In this document: one piece after another, positions 1 to 6,884 of the stretch
How the letters are laid out: the number at the start of each line of letters is the position of its first letter
How positions within the stretch are numbered: position 1 is the first letter of the stretch
Assembly (NCBI GenBank): GCA_964604675.1
Contig: CAZSAT010000189.1
Location: 1-9,974 of the forward strand
Origin: CAZSAT01 sp964604675
GTDB lineage: Bacteria; Myxococcota_A; UBA796; CAJQPC01
DNA length: 9,974 bases
Reading direction: 5' to 3'
Position numbers and translations under genes: made by a program
Notes under the pieces: model-generated
What the model saw: the letters and a program-made list of their open reading frames with translations, nothing else
Told to the model about the DNA's origin: nothing
Databases searched by the model: none

Positions 1-1814
<1,814 letters not shown>

Positions 1815-1872
1815 ACTTTTTTGCGGGCCCCACTTGCCGCCCGCGGCGGGCGTGACCACTGGATCGGCACCC

Positions 1873-1917
1873 GGAGGGAAGCCTCCGTCGATACATGAAC
1901 CAAGCGACACGTGTCGC
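1873..1917 (+). promoter_or_regulatory. Hsp20 leader: small hairpin plus 14-bp perfect palindrome next to the ribosome-binding site
   Basis: Within the 116-bp gap before the Hsp20 gene lie two inverted repeats. CGGAGG (1872-1877) pairs with CCTCCG (1882-1887) over a GAAG loop. GCGACACGTGTCGC (1904-1917) is a perfect 14-bp palindrome ending three bases before the AGGAG ribosome-binding site. Small heat-shock genes are often controlled by repressors or by RNA structures near the ribosome-binding site, so an operator or a thermosensitive hairpin are both possible. It is not the CIRCE element bound by HrcA. The palindrome is seen; its function is inference. Confidence 0.45.
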
Positions 1918-1930
1918 ATCAGGAGCCACC

Positions 1931-2386
1931 ATGTCCATGCACCCGATCCGCCTCGCCCACACCAACGGCCGCGCCTTCGACGCCCTGTTCGACGACCTCT
2001 GGTCGCGCACCTGGCAGCGTCCGGTCGTCGCCCGCACCGAGACGCCCCGCGTGGTCCCGGCCATGGACGTGCTGGAGCACGCCGACCGCTTCGTGGTCAC
2101 CGTCGACCTCCCGGGCGTGCAGCCCGAAGGCCTCGAGGTCTCCGTCGAGGAAGGGCGGCTCTTGATGAAGGGCACCCGCACGCTGGACCGCGAGGCGGAG
2201 CACGAAGGCTTCAAGCGCTTCGAGCGCCGGTCCACCGAGCTCACCCGCGCGCTCCAGCTGCCCGAGCAGGTCGACCTGGAGGGCATCCAGGCCCAGCTCG
2301 CCCACGGCGTGCTCACGGTCACGGTGCCGAAGGCGCCCGAGGTGAAGCCCGCGGTGCGTCGCATCGAGGTGACCTCCACCAGCTGA
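1931..2386 (+). CDS. Hsp20/alpha-crystallin family small heat-shock protein
   Basis: A 151-residue ATP-independent holdase chaperone that would bind unfolding proteins in the cytoplasm and keep them refoldable. The N-terminal arm (about residues 1-42) contains FDALFDDLW, typical of bacterial Hsp20. The alpha-crystallin domain runs about residues 43-135, with MDVLEHADRFVVTVDLPGV at its start and the family signature AQLAHGVLTVTVPK at its end. The C-terminal tail carries IEV (145-147), the I-x-I/V motif that docks into neighbouring subunits during oligomer assembly. The start at 1931 is chosen because AGGAG at 1921-1925 sits five bases upstream. An in-frame ATG at 1895 would add 12 unconserved residues and put the palindrome inside the coding region. 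Length is normal for the family. The gene stands alone and converges on the hydrolase gene, so it probably has its own promoter; I found no convincing heat-shock sigma site. Confidence 0.95.
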   Translation: MSMHPIRLAHTNGRAFDALFDDLWSRTWQRPVVARTETPRVVPAMDVLEHADRFVVTVDLPGVQPEGLEVSVEEGRLLMKGTRTLDREAEHEGFKRFERRSTELTRALQLPEQVDLEGIQAQLAHGVLTVTVPKAPEVKPAVRRIEVTSTS

Positions 2387-2394
2387 CCGAGGCC

Positions 2395-2425
2395 CGCGGC
2401 GGGTCCACGTCACGGTCCCGCCGCG
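2395..2425. terminator. GC-rich hairpin between convergent genes, candidate bidirectional terminator
   Basis: CGCGGCGGG (2395-2403) pairs perfectly over 9 bp with CCCGCCGCG (2417-2425) around a 13-base loop. It lies between the stop of Hsp20 (2386) and the stop of the minus-strand hydrolase (2438). There is no T tract on either side, so termination by this stem alone is unproven, but placement and strength fit. Confidence 0.5.
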
Positions 2426-2437
2426 CCGCCACCGCGT

Positions 2438-3226
2438 CTACGCGGCCTCGCCACCAGCCCAGAACGAGGCCAGGGCGGCTGCGTAGGCGCGCGGGCGGCC
2501 GAAGGGCACGTAGTGGCGCCCGCCGGGGAGGAAGACCACGTCGGCGCCGAGGCTCCGCGCGGTCCAGCTCGCGGTGATCGGCGGGCAGAACGGGTCCGCC
2601 GCGCCCCAGAGGCAGAGCGAGCGCACCCCGCGCAGCCGGGCCGGCAAGCGCCAGAGCGCCCGCGCCGAGAACGCGAGCGCCGTCTGTCGCATGTAGGCCG
2701 ACAGTCCTGGCTCCCGCGGGACGTGTGCGAACTCCGCCAGGAACGCCGACCGCTCTGCATCCTGGATGCCGCGACGGAGGTAGAGCGCGCCGGAGTGACG
2801 CTCGTAGAAGTAGCGGTGCAGCGGCGGGGTGGCGGTCAGCCGCGGCACGAGCCAGAGCAGGCCGGCTGGGGCCGACGTCAGCGTGAGGCTGGCGGCGCCC
2901 GCGCGCGCGGCGTGCTCCGCGGCGATCAGGCCTCCGAGATCCTGCCCGACCAGGTGCAGCGGCCCGGTCAGCCCCAGCGCGCCCAGAGAGGCTGCGAGCC
3001 AGCCGAGGTGCGCGGCGACGTCTGGATGGGCGAGAGCTTCCGTGCCGCCGTAGCCTGGCAGGTCGAGGGCGATCAGCGCGCGGTCGGGCAACTGCGCCGG
3101 CAACCGAGACCACAGCATCGCCCCCGTCGGGACGCCGTGCAGCAACACGGCCGGGACCCCCGAGGCCGGCCCGCTGCGCCATCCGGTGGTCCGCCGTCCG
3201 GCGGCGGTGATCGAGAAGGGGTGCAC
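2438..3226 (-). CDS. Alpha/beta-hydrolase with Asp nucleophile (epoxide hydrolase / dehalogenase type)
   Basis: A 262-residue alpha/beta-hydrolase fold enzyme without a signal peptide, presumably cytoplasmic. Visible landmarks: LLHGVP with the HGxP oxyanion motif at residues 30-33; DLPGYG at 55-60; nucleophile elbow VGQDLGG with Asp96 as nucleophile; likely acid Asp211 in WGAADPFCP; catalytic His238 in GGRHYVPF. A D-D-H triad plus HGxP is the pattern of epoxide hydrolases, haloalkane dehalogenases and haloacetate dehalogenases, which form an ester on Asp and hydrolyse it. Ser-type esterases have Ser at position 96. The substrate cannot be read. The start is GTG at 3226 with a purine-rich AGGGGGG just upstream; the next Met is residue 37, after the HGVP motif, so it is too late. 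It lies 44 bp downstream of the FtsZ-like gene on the same strand and is probably co-transcribed with it. Confident on fold and triad, not on the reaction. Confidence 0.88.
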   Translation of the reverse strand: MHPFSITAAGRRTTGWRSGPASGVPAVLLHGVPTGAMLWSRLPAQLPDRALIALDLPGYGGTEALAHPDVAAHLGWLAASLGALGLTGPLHLVGQDLGGLIAAEHAARAGAASLTLTSAPAGLLWLVPRLTATPPLHRYFYERHSGALYLRRGIQDAERSAFLAEFAHVPREPGLSAYMRQTALAFSARALWRLPARLRGVRSLCLWGAADPFCPPITASWTARSLGADVVFLPGGRHYVPFGRPRAYAAALASFWAGGEAA

Positions 3227-3270
3227 ACCCCCCTGCTATCGAGCGCAGGCCAGGAGGCCCGCCCGCGCGC

Positions 3271-3834
3271 CTACGCCAGCCCCTCCCGGAGCACCTCCTC
3301 CACCCGCGCCTCCGAGACCTGCCGAAACGGCGCCAGCAGCGCCGCGTCGCGGGCCGTCAACGTGGCCCAGCGCCGCTCGGCCGGACCGAAGTCCTCCGGA
3401 GCCCTGACTCCGACATTCAGGCACGGGGTCCCCACACGCACGGCGATCTCGGTGAGGGCGAGCGCTACGCCAGCACCGGTGCCCCGGCCGAGCTGGAACA
3501 CCGTCAACACGCGGTCGTGGCGTTCGACGAGTCCACGCCAGCGAGCCCGGTCCGTCTCGATGCCAGCCTTCGCGTAGTGCGACGCCGACCGAGGCCAGCG
3601 AGCAAAGAACGCCAGCGTTCGCAGCTCGACGACTTCGGCCACGTCACTCCGACCGGACGCCACTCGCGGGTCTGGCCAGTCCACGCCGAGGGCGCGAGGA
3701 CGGACATGCCTGGCCCACCGCACTCCGTGCGTGCCGGCCCCGATCAGCAACACCGACGCCGACTCGGGCGTGCCGCCAGCGAGGGGCGCAGTGAGCGCAG
3801 TGAGCGCACCCAGGAGCATGTCTCGCCGATTCAT
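3271..3834 (-). CDS. Short FtsZ/tubulin-like nucleotide-binding domain protein with Tat-type leader
   Basis: 187 residues. The N-terminus MNRRDMLLGALTALTAPLAG has a twin-arginine pair followed by a hydrophobic run, like a Tat export signal. The rest resembles the N-terminal half of FtsZ: VLLIGAGTHG (residues 28-37) fits the first FtsZ glycine loop, GVDWPDP (50-56) fits the AVNTD region, and QLGRGTGAG (114-122) followed by a helix, a strand and VRAPEDFGPAERR (143-155) fits the tubulin/FtsZ signature GGGTGTG and its VTKPFxFEGxxR continuation. The protein stops before the T7 loop and C-terminal domain that complete the GTPase site between subunits, so it is unlikely to polymerise and hydrolyse GTP as FtsZ does. 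The start at 3834 is preferred because of the leader; an upstream in-frame extension would run through the divergent nuclease gene. No clear Shine-Dalgarno. It leads a probable two-gene unit with the hydrolase. The similarity was read by eye; alternatives are another Rossmann-like protein or a leader-like N-terminus that is not exported. Confidence 0.7.
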   Translation of the reverse strand: MNRRDMLLGALTALTAPLAGGTPESASVLLIGAGTHGVRWARHVRPRALGVDWPDPRVASGRSDVAEVVELRTLAFFARWPRSASHYAKAGIETDRARWRGLVERHDRVLTVFQLGRGTGAGVALALTEIAVRVGTPCLNVGVRAPEDFGPAERRWATLTARDAALLAPFRQVSEARVEEVLREGLA

Positions 3835-3886
3835 GCTGCTATCGTCGCCCAGACAGGCACCAGAAGCTGTCCGGCTGGAGGTGGAG
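3835..3886. promoter_or_regulatory. 52-bp divergent intergenic region
   Basis: The only space between the starts of the minus-strand FtsZ-like gene and the plus-strand nuclease gene, so the promoters must overlap here or extend into the coding regions. It holds the nuclease ribosome-binding site GGAGG (3877-3881). Next to the FtsZ-like start it holds CGATAGCAG (minus strand, 3836-3844), also found upstream of the hydrolase (3233-3241). I see no clear -35/-10 pair. Confidence 0.4.
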
Positions 3887-4783
3887 ATGGGTGGCGTCGA
3901 CCTGCTGGACCTCATGGATCCCGGTGCCAGGCTGGAGCGGGTGTGCTCCGCCACGATCGGAGCGATCTTGAAGGCGGCCCACAACAGCCTGGTTCCCTGG
4001 CGGACCGAGCTCGTGCGGCGACCCGTCGTCGTACCCTTGAACGGCGACCCCAAGGTGTCGCTCGTGAGCCTGGTCGGGGGGACCGACTTCACCTGCGACC
4101 CGGAGCACGAGTTTGAGGACGGCTCCCGCATCGACTTCCTGCTCACACGCGGCGTGCATTCCGTCGGCCTCGAGAACAAGACCATGGCGAAGGTGCACGG
4201 CGACCAACTCGATCGCTACCGGAGCCATCTCGGCGTGCCTCACGACGCGCTGCTCTTCGTGAGTCCGTTCGCGCTAGAGGAGTACTCGGACAACGACCGC
4301 AAACAGATTCGTAGGGCCTGCACGCACACCCTGTCGCTCCAAGCGATTCGCGATGCCGGGGAGGGGCTGGCCGGCGAGCTGGCGGAGCTGTGCTTCCGGC
4401 ATCTCGGGCGGCTGATCGAGCATCGGAACCGTCTGAGCTTCTGGGCCCCGAAGGGGCTGCTGCCGGCGAAGCCCGAGGTGTGTGGCTGCTGGCTCCGGGA
4501 CCTCTGGTGGGCGCTGGAGGGTGCGGACTCGGGCGCCCCCTACCGGATCCAGAAGCCCTGTCCCGACTACGACGATGGCTTCGAGACCGGCACGATGCGG
4601 CGGTGGTTGTGCCTGTACCGGAAGAGCGGCACCTGGCGGCTCGAGGCCTACGTCGGGCAGGTGCACAAGGGGGTGCCGTTCCCGATCGCGGAGGGGCTGC
4701 ACGGCCGTACGATCGAAGCCTTGCGGCAAAGCAACAGCTTCGACGCGATCCAACAATGGTGGCGAGACGCCCTCTCGGAGTAG
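3887..4783 (+). CDS. PD-(D/E)XK nuclease superfamily protein (PDDEXK_4-like)
   Basis: 298 residues. The core motif is in the N-terminal third: Glu41 (WRTEL), Asp83 in RIDFLL, then GLENKTMAKVHGDQLDRY giving E96-N97-K98 and Gln107 with Tyr111. Spaced D...ExK followed by a Q-L-x-x-Y helix is the pattern of the PDDEXK_4 branch of the restriction-endonuclease-like fold, so a metal-dependent DNase is expected. The C-terminal part (about residues 175-298) contains aromatic-rich stretches such as CWLRDLWWALEG and RRWLCLYRKSGTWRLEAY and has no domain I recognise; it may bind the target or a partner. The start at 3887 is set by GGAGG at 3877-3881, five bases upstream; ATGs further up lie over the start of the divergent gene. 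It is not next to a methylase, helicase or Cas gene, so it is solitary. Relatives are often found in phage-defence loci, but nothing here proves that role. It ends 24 bp from the convergent gene. Confidence 0.85.
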   Translation: MGGVDLLDLMDPGARLERVCSATIGAILKAAHNSLVPWRTELVRRPVVVPLNGDPKVSLVSLVGGTDFTCDPEHEFEDGSRIDFLLTRGVHSVGLENKTMAKVHGDQLDRYRSHLGVPHDALLFVSPFALEEYSDNDRKQIRRACTHTLSLQAIRDAGEGLAGELAELCFRHLGRLIEHRNRLSFWAPKGLLPAKPEVCGCWLRDLWWALEGADSGAPYRIQKPCPDYDDGFETGTMRRWLCLYRKSGTWRLEAYVGQVHKGVPFPIAEGLHGRTIEALRQSNSFDAIQQWWRDALSE

Positions 4784-4784
4784 C

Positions 4785-4797
4785 GCGAAGCGTTCGC
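4785..4797. terminator. Small hairpin between convergent stops
   Basis: GCGAA/TTCGC with a GCG loop lies in the 24-bp gap between the nuclease stop (4783) and the minus-strand stop (4808). It is short and lacks a T tract, so termination is only a possibility. Confidence 0.22.
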
Positions 4798-4807
4798 CGT
4801 GTAGGGA

Positions 4808-5521
4808 CTATGTGTCTTCGAGCCGGTTGAACAGCTGCACGAAGCACTTCACCGCCGCGCGGGCGTGGTCCGAGCTCAGCTCGTCCTTGCGCAGCACGTG
4901 GAAGGCCTCGAAGCCGAAGTCGCGCCACGTCGCACGTCGAAAGCGCCAGTCGTCCGCGAGGAGGAGCTCTCCGCCGTCTTGACCGTCGAGGAGCTCGGCG
5001 ACCAGCCCTTCGAAGTGCACGTTCCCCGTGGTGTTGTCGGAATACAGCCCCACGTCGATCTCGACCCTCTCGGGGTCGCCGTCGTCGTTGTCGGCCTGGT
5101 CGCAGAGCCAGACGGCGACGTAGGTCCGGTGCTTCAGGGGGAGCTGCCACTCCCCGCGAACGGGCCCATCCTCCGGGTAGTCGTCCTCGCTCCACGTCAA
5201 GCGAGCGCCCACCTTCGGCGCGTACCGGTCGATCAGCTGGCGAAAGCGCTTCAGGAACGCGTCGGCGTTCGCCGGCCACGCGGGCGCCACGGGTCGGTCG
5301 GCCACCACCAACGGCTCCGAGGCTGGCACGGGGTCGGGAGATGGAGGCGGGGTGGGCTCGGGCGCTGGCGGTGGTGGCTGGCGCGCGTCGGGCGGTGCCG
5401 CTTCCGCCGCACGTCCGCGGGCCTTCTGGCGAATCACGTAGCCCCCGGCTCCGAGCGCCGTCACGAGCGCGACCAGCTCTCCGGCAATGGTGCTCACCTC
5501 GGCCGCCATCGTCAGGTCCAT
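4808..5521 (-). CDS. Hypothetical membrane-anchored protein with Pro-rich linker
   Basis: 237 residues in three parts. A single hydrophobic segment lies at about residues 10-30 (TIAGELVALVTALGAGGYVI) and is followed at once by RQKARGR, so by the positive-inside rule the rest faces the cytoplasm. A low-complexity Pro/Ala/Glu linker covers about 38-82, including QPPPPAPEPTPPPSPDPVP. A globular domain covers about 83-237; predicted strands such as RTYVAVWLC and RVEIDVGLYS, between helices such as FLKRFRQLIDRY, suggest an alpha/beta fold. I do not recognise this domain. The start at 5521 is chosen because AGGGAG sits four bases upstream and the membrane segment follows directly; a longer in-frame extension to 5689 has no protein-like character and crosses the divergent region. 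It converges on the nuclease gene, so the two are not an operon, and a functional link is only a guess. Confidence 0.8.
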   Translation of the reverse strand: MDLTMAAEVSTIAGELVALVTALGAGGYVIRQKARGRAAEAAPPDARQPPPPAPEPTPPPSPDPVPASEPLVVADRPVAPAWPANADAFLKRFRQLIDRYAPKVGARLTWSEDDYPEDGPVRGEWQLPLKHRTYVAVWLCDQADNDDGDPERVEIDVGLYSDNTTGNVHFEGLVAELLDGQDGGELLLADDWRFRRATWRDFGFEAFHVLRKDELSSDHARAAVKCFVQLFNRLEDT

Positions 5522-5601
5522 GGGACTCCCTTCACGCGAGCGTAGCGCACCTGAAGATGTCGCCGGCGTCAGACCGCCGCAGCACGCTCCGGATCCATGG
5601 G

Positions 5602-5607
5602 TAGAGT
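5602..5607 (+). promoter_or_regulatory. Possible -10 box for the YdeI-like gene, leaderless type
   Basis: TAGAGT fits TAnnnT and ends five bases before the ATG at 5613, which would place the transcript start at or next to the start codon. No good Shine-Dalgarno is seen there. The spacing is suggestive, but no -35 is visible. Confidence 0.22.
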
Positions 5608-5612
5608 GGCGC

Positions 5613-5952
5613 ATGCCCGACCCCAAGCCCACCTTCTTCCCCGCACCGGCCGACTTCCGGGCGTGGCTCGAAGCACACCACGCCACCACCGACCACCTCC
5701 CACAGGGATGCGCACCCCGACAGTGGGTACACCGCAGCGACCACCAGCGCCGAGCTCACCGACGCCATGGTCGCCCGCTTCGAACGGACCGCAGGCGCCT
5801 GGGCGTTCTTCCAGCAGCAACCCGCCGGCTACCGGCGGCAAGCCACCCAGTGGGTGACGAGCGCGAAGCGAGAGGTGACACGAGAACGGCGGCTCGCCAC
5901 GCTGATCGAGGACTCTGGAAACCACCTGCGCATCAAGCAGCTCCGCAAGTGA
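5613..5952 (+). pseudogene. Broken YdeI/OmdA-family gene (internal deletion plus frameshift)
   Basis: The ATG at 5613 starts a frame reading MPDPKPTFFPAPADFRAWL, then EAHHATTDHL: the N-terminus of YdeI/OmpD-associated (bacteriocin-protection) family proteins. From about 5700 the similarity jumps to another frame, which reads RDAHPDSGYTAATTSAELT, then ARFERTAGAWAFFQQQPAGY, and continues with WVTSAKREVTRERRLATLIE to the stop at 5952. That is the conserved C-terminal half of the same family. The roughly 80-90 residues normally between the two parts are missing, and the join near 5697-5704 shifts the frame, so no intact protein can be made. Family members are usually around 190-200 residues. A shorter product could only start at the ATG at 5767 (61 residues, no good ribosome-binding site). 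Family recognition and exact junction are from memory of the family, not from an alignment. It is divergent from the membrane-anchored gene, 91 bp away. Confidence 0.78.
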
Positions 5953-6018
5953 CCCCAACCGGACTCCACCATGCCTGACCACCCACCCCTCCGCGGCGGT
6001 ACCATCCTCAGCGCCGAC

Positions 6019-6822
6019 ATGTCTACCCGTCGCGCGCTCGCCGTCCTCGTGCTGGCTCTGTGGGGCTTCGAGGCAGAGGGGCACGGCCTCGCCATGGGCA
6101 GCGCCCAGGACGGTGCGGGCTTGCTCGTCGCAACCCAGGCCGACGGGCGCTATCGAGTCTGGACCGACGTCGGTCTCCATGCCGAGCCGGACGAGGCGGT
6201 GCTGGCACTCGTCGCTGGCGGGAGCTACCTCCTGAGGCCTCGGGTCGAGCTGGGTGCCCAGCTCCCCGTGGCGTCGTACCTGTCAGGGTACGGCCGGACG
6301 TTCGGGATGGGGAACGTGACGCTGTTGGTCCGTCACGTGAACGAACTGGGCCCGGTTCGGCTCGTGGCGGGTGCCACCGTGGCCGGTCCCAGGGGCTGGA
6401 TGATCGATGGGGCGTTCCTCGACGGGTTCCAGCACCCCTACTCGTGGTTCCCGTACCGGGTGGCCGCCTCCGTGCCGGTGCACGCGGAGGTGGGCGAGGT
6501 GTGGGTCGGAACGCTGGATGCGGCACTACAGGCCTACCACCATGGGCGGTGGTGGTCCGGTTCCGATGTCGCCACGCTGCTCGCGCCGGGCGTTGCTCTT
6601 CGGCCCACAACGTCGGTTGTCAGCGGCGTACGGGCGCCCTGGCTGCGGGTCTACACGCGGGACGAGCCGTACGACCACCAGCTGTCGGTCGAGCCCTGGG
6701 TGCGGGTGGATGCGTGGAGACGTGCCTTCGTGAGCGCCCGGCTGAACGTTCCGCTGGCTGGCTACATCGATCACGATGCGTCGTGGTGGGGCCTGATGCT
6801 GGGCGCCGGCGTGTCCCGCTGA
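6019..6822 (+). CDS. Putative small outer-membrane beta-barrel protein
   Basis: 267 residues. The N-terminus MSTRRALAVLVLALWGFEAEG has a positive start and a hydrophobic core and looks like a Sec signal peptide. The rest is rich in short strands of alternating polar and hydrophobic residues with Gly and aromatics, for example RYRVWTDVGL, RPRVELGAQLPV, GMGNVTLLVRHV, VRLVAGATV, SVEPWVRVDAW and FVSARLNVPL. This is the texture of Gram-negative outer-membrane barrels, and the size would suit about 10-12 strands. The segment FGMGNVTLLVRH resembles the G-x-G-D-x-x-L-G-x-R element of some outer-membrane transport proteins, but it is too short to assign a family. The C-terminus (LGAGVSR) lacks the usual terminal Phe. 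The start at 6019 is chosen for the signal peptide; an in-frame ATG at 5971 would add 16 residues that spoil it. Neither start has a clear Shine-Dalgarno. Function unknown. Confidence 0.75.
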   Translation: MSTRRALAVLVLALWGFEAEGHGLAMGSAQDGAGLLVATQADGRYRVWTDVGLHAEPDEAVLALVAGGSYLLRPRVELGAQLPVASYLSGYGRTFGMGNVTLLVRHVNELGPVRLVAGATVAGPRGWMIDGAFLDGFQHPYSWFPYRVAASVPVHAEVGEVWVGTLDAALQAYHHGRWWSGSDVATLLAPGVALRPTTSVVSGVRAPWLRVYTRDEPYDHQLSVEPWVRVDAWRRAFVSARLNVPLAGYIDHDASWWGLMLGAGVSR

Positions 6823-6861
6823 CCCGCCACCAACTGCGCACGGCGGCGGCCTGAGGGGTTC

Positions 6862-6879
6862 TATACTGTGCCGAGGAGG
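6862..6879 (+). promoter_or_regulatory. -10-like TATACT and GAGGAGG ribosome-binding site before the 432-aa gene
   Basis: In the 62-bp gap, TATACT (6862-6867) is a near-consensus -10 box, notable in such GC-rich DNA; no matching -35 is visible. GAGGAGG (6873-6879) lies five bases before the ATG at 6885 and fixes that start. Confidence 0.4.
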
Positions 6880-6884
6880 CTCCG

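Noticed and set aside
1823..1852. Hairpin GCGGGC/GCCCGC and the overlapping CGCCCGC/GCGGGCG as a terminator
   Set aside because: The T tract lies on the wrong side (upstream on plus, read as A on minus), so neither direction fits an intrinsic terminator.
3242..3262. GGCC-AGGA-GGCC mini-hairpin between the two minus-strand genes
   Set aside because: Only a 4-bp stem with no T tract; expected by chance at this GC content.
3731..3886. N-terminal extension of the nuclease to 3731
   Set aside because: It is antisense to the leader and start of the minus-strand gene, and GGAGG at 3877-3881 supports the start at 3887.
3835..4185. N-terminal extension of the FtsZ-like gene to 4185
   Set aside because: It is antisense to the conserved nuclease region, Ser/Arg-rich, and would bury the Tat-like leader internally.
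4143..5279. 378-residue minus-strand open frame
   Set aside because: Arg/Pro/Ser-rich shadow spanning two genes with good motifs in other frames.
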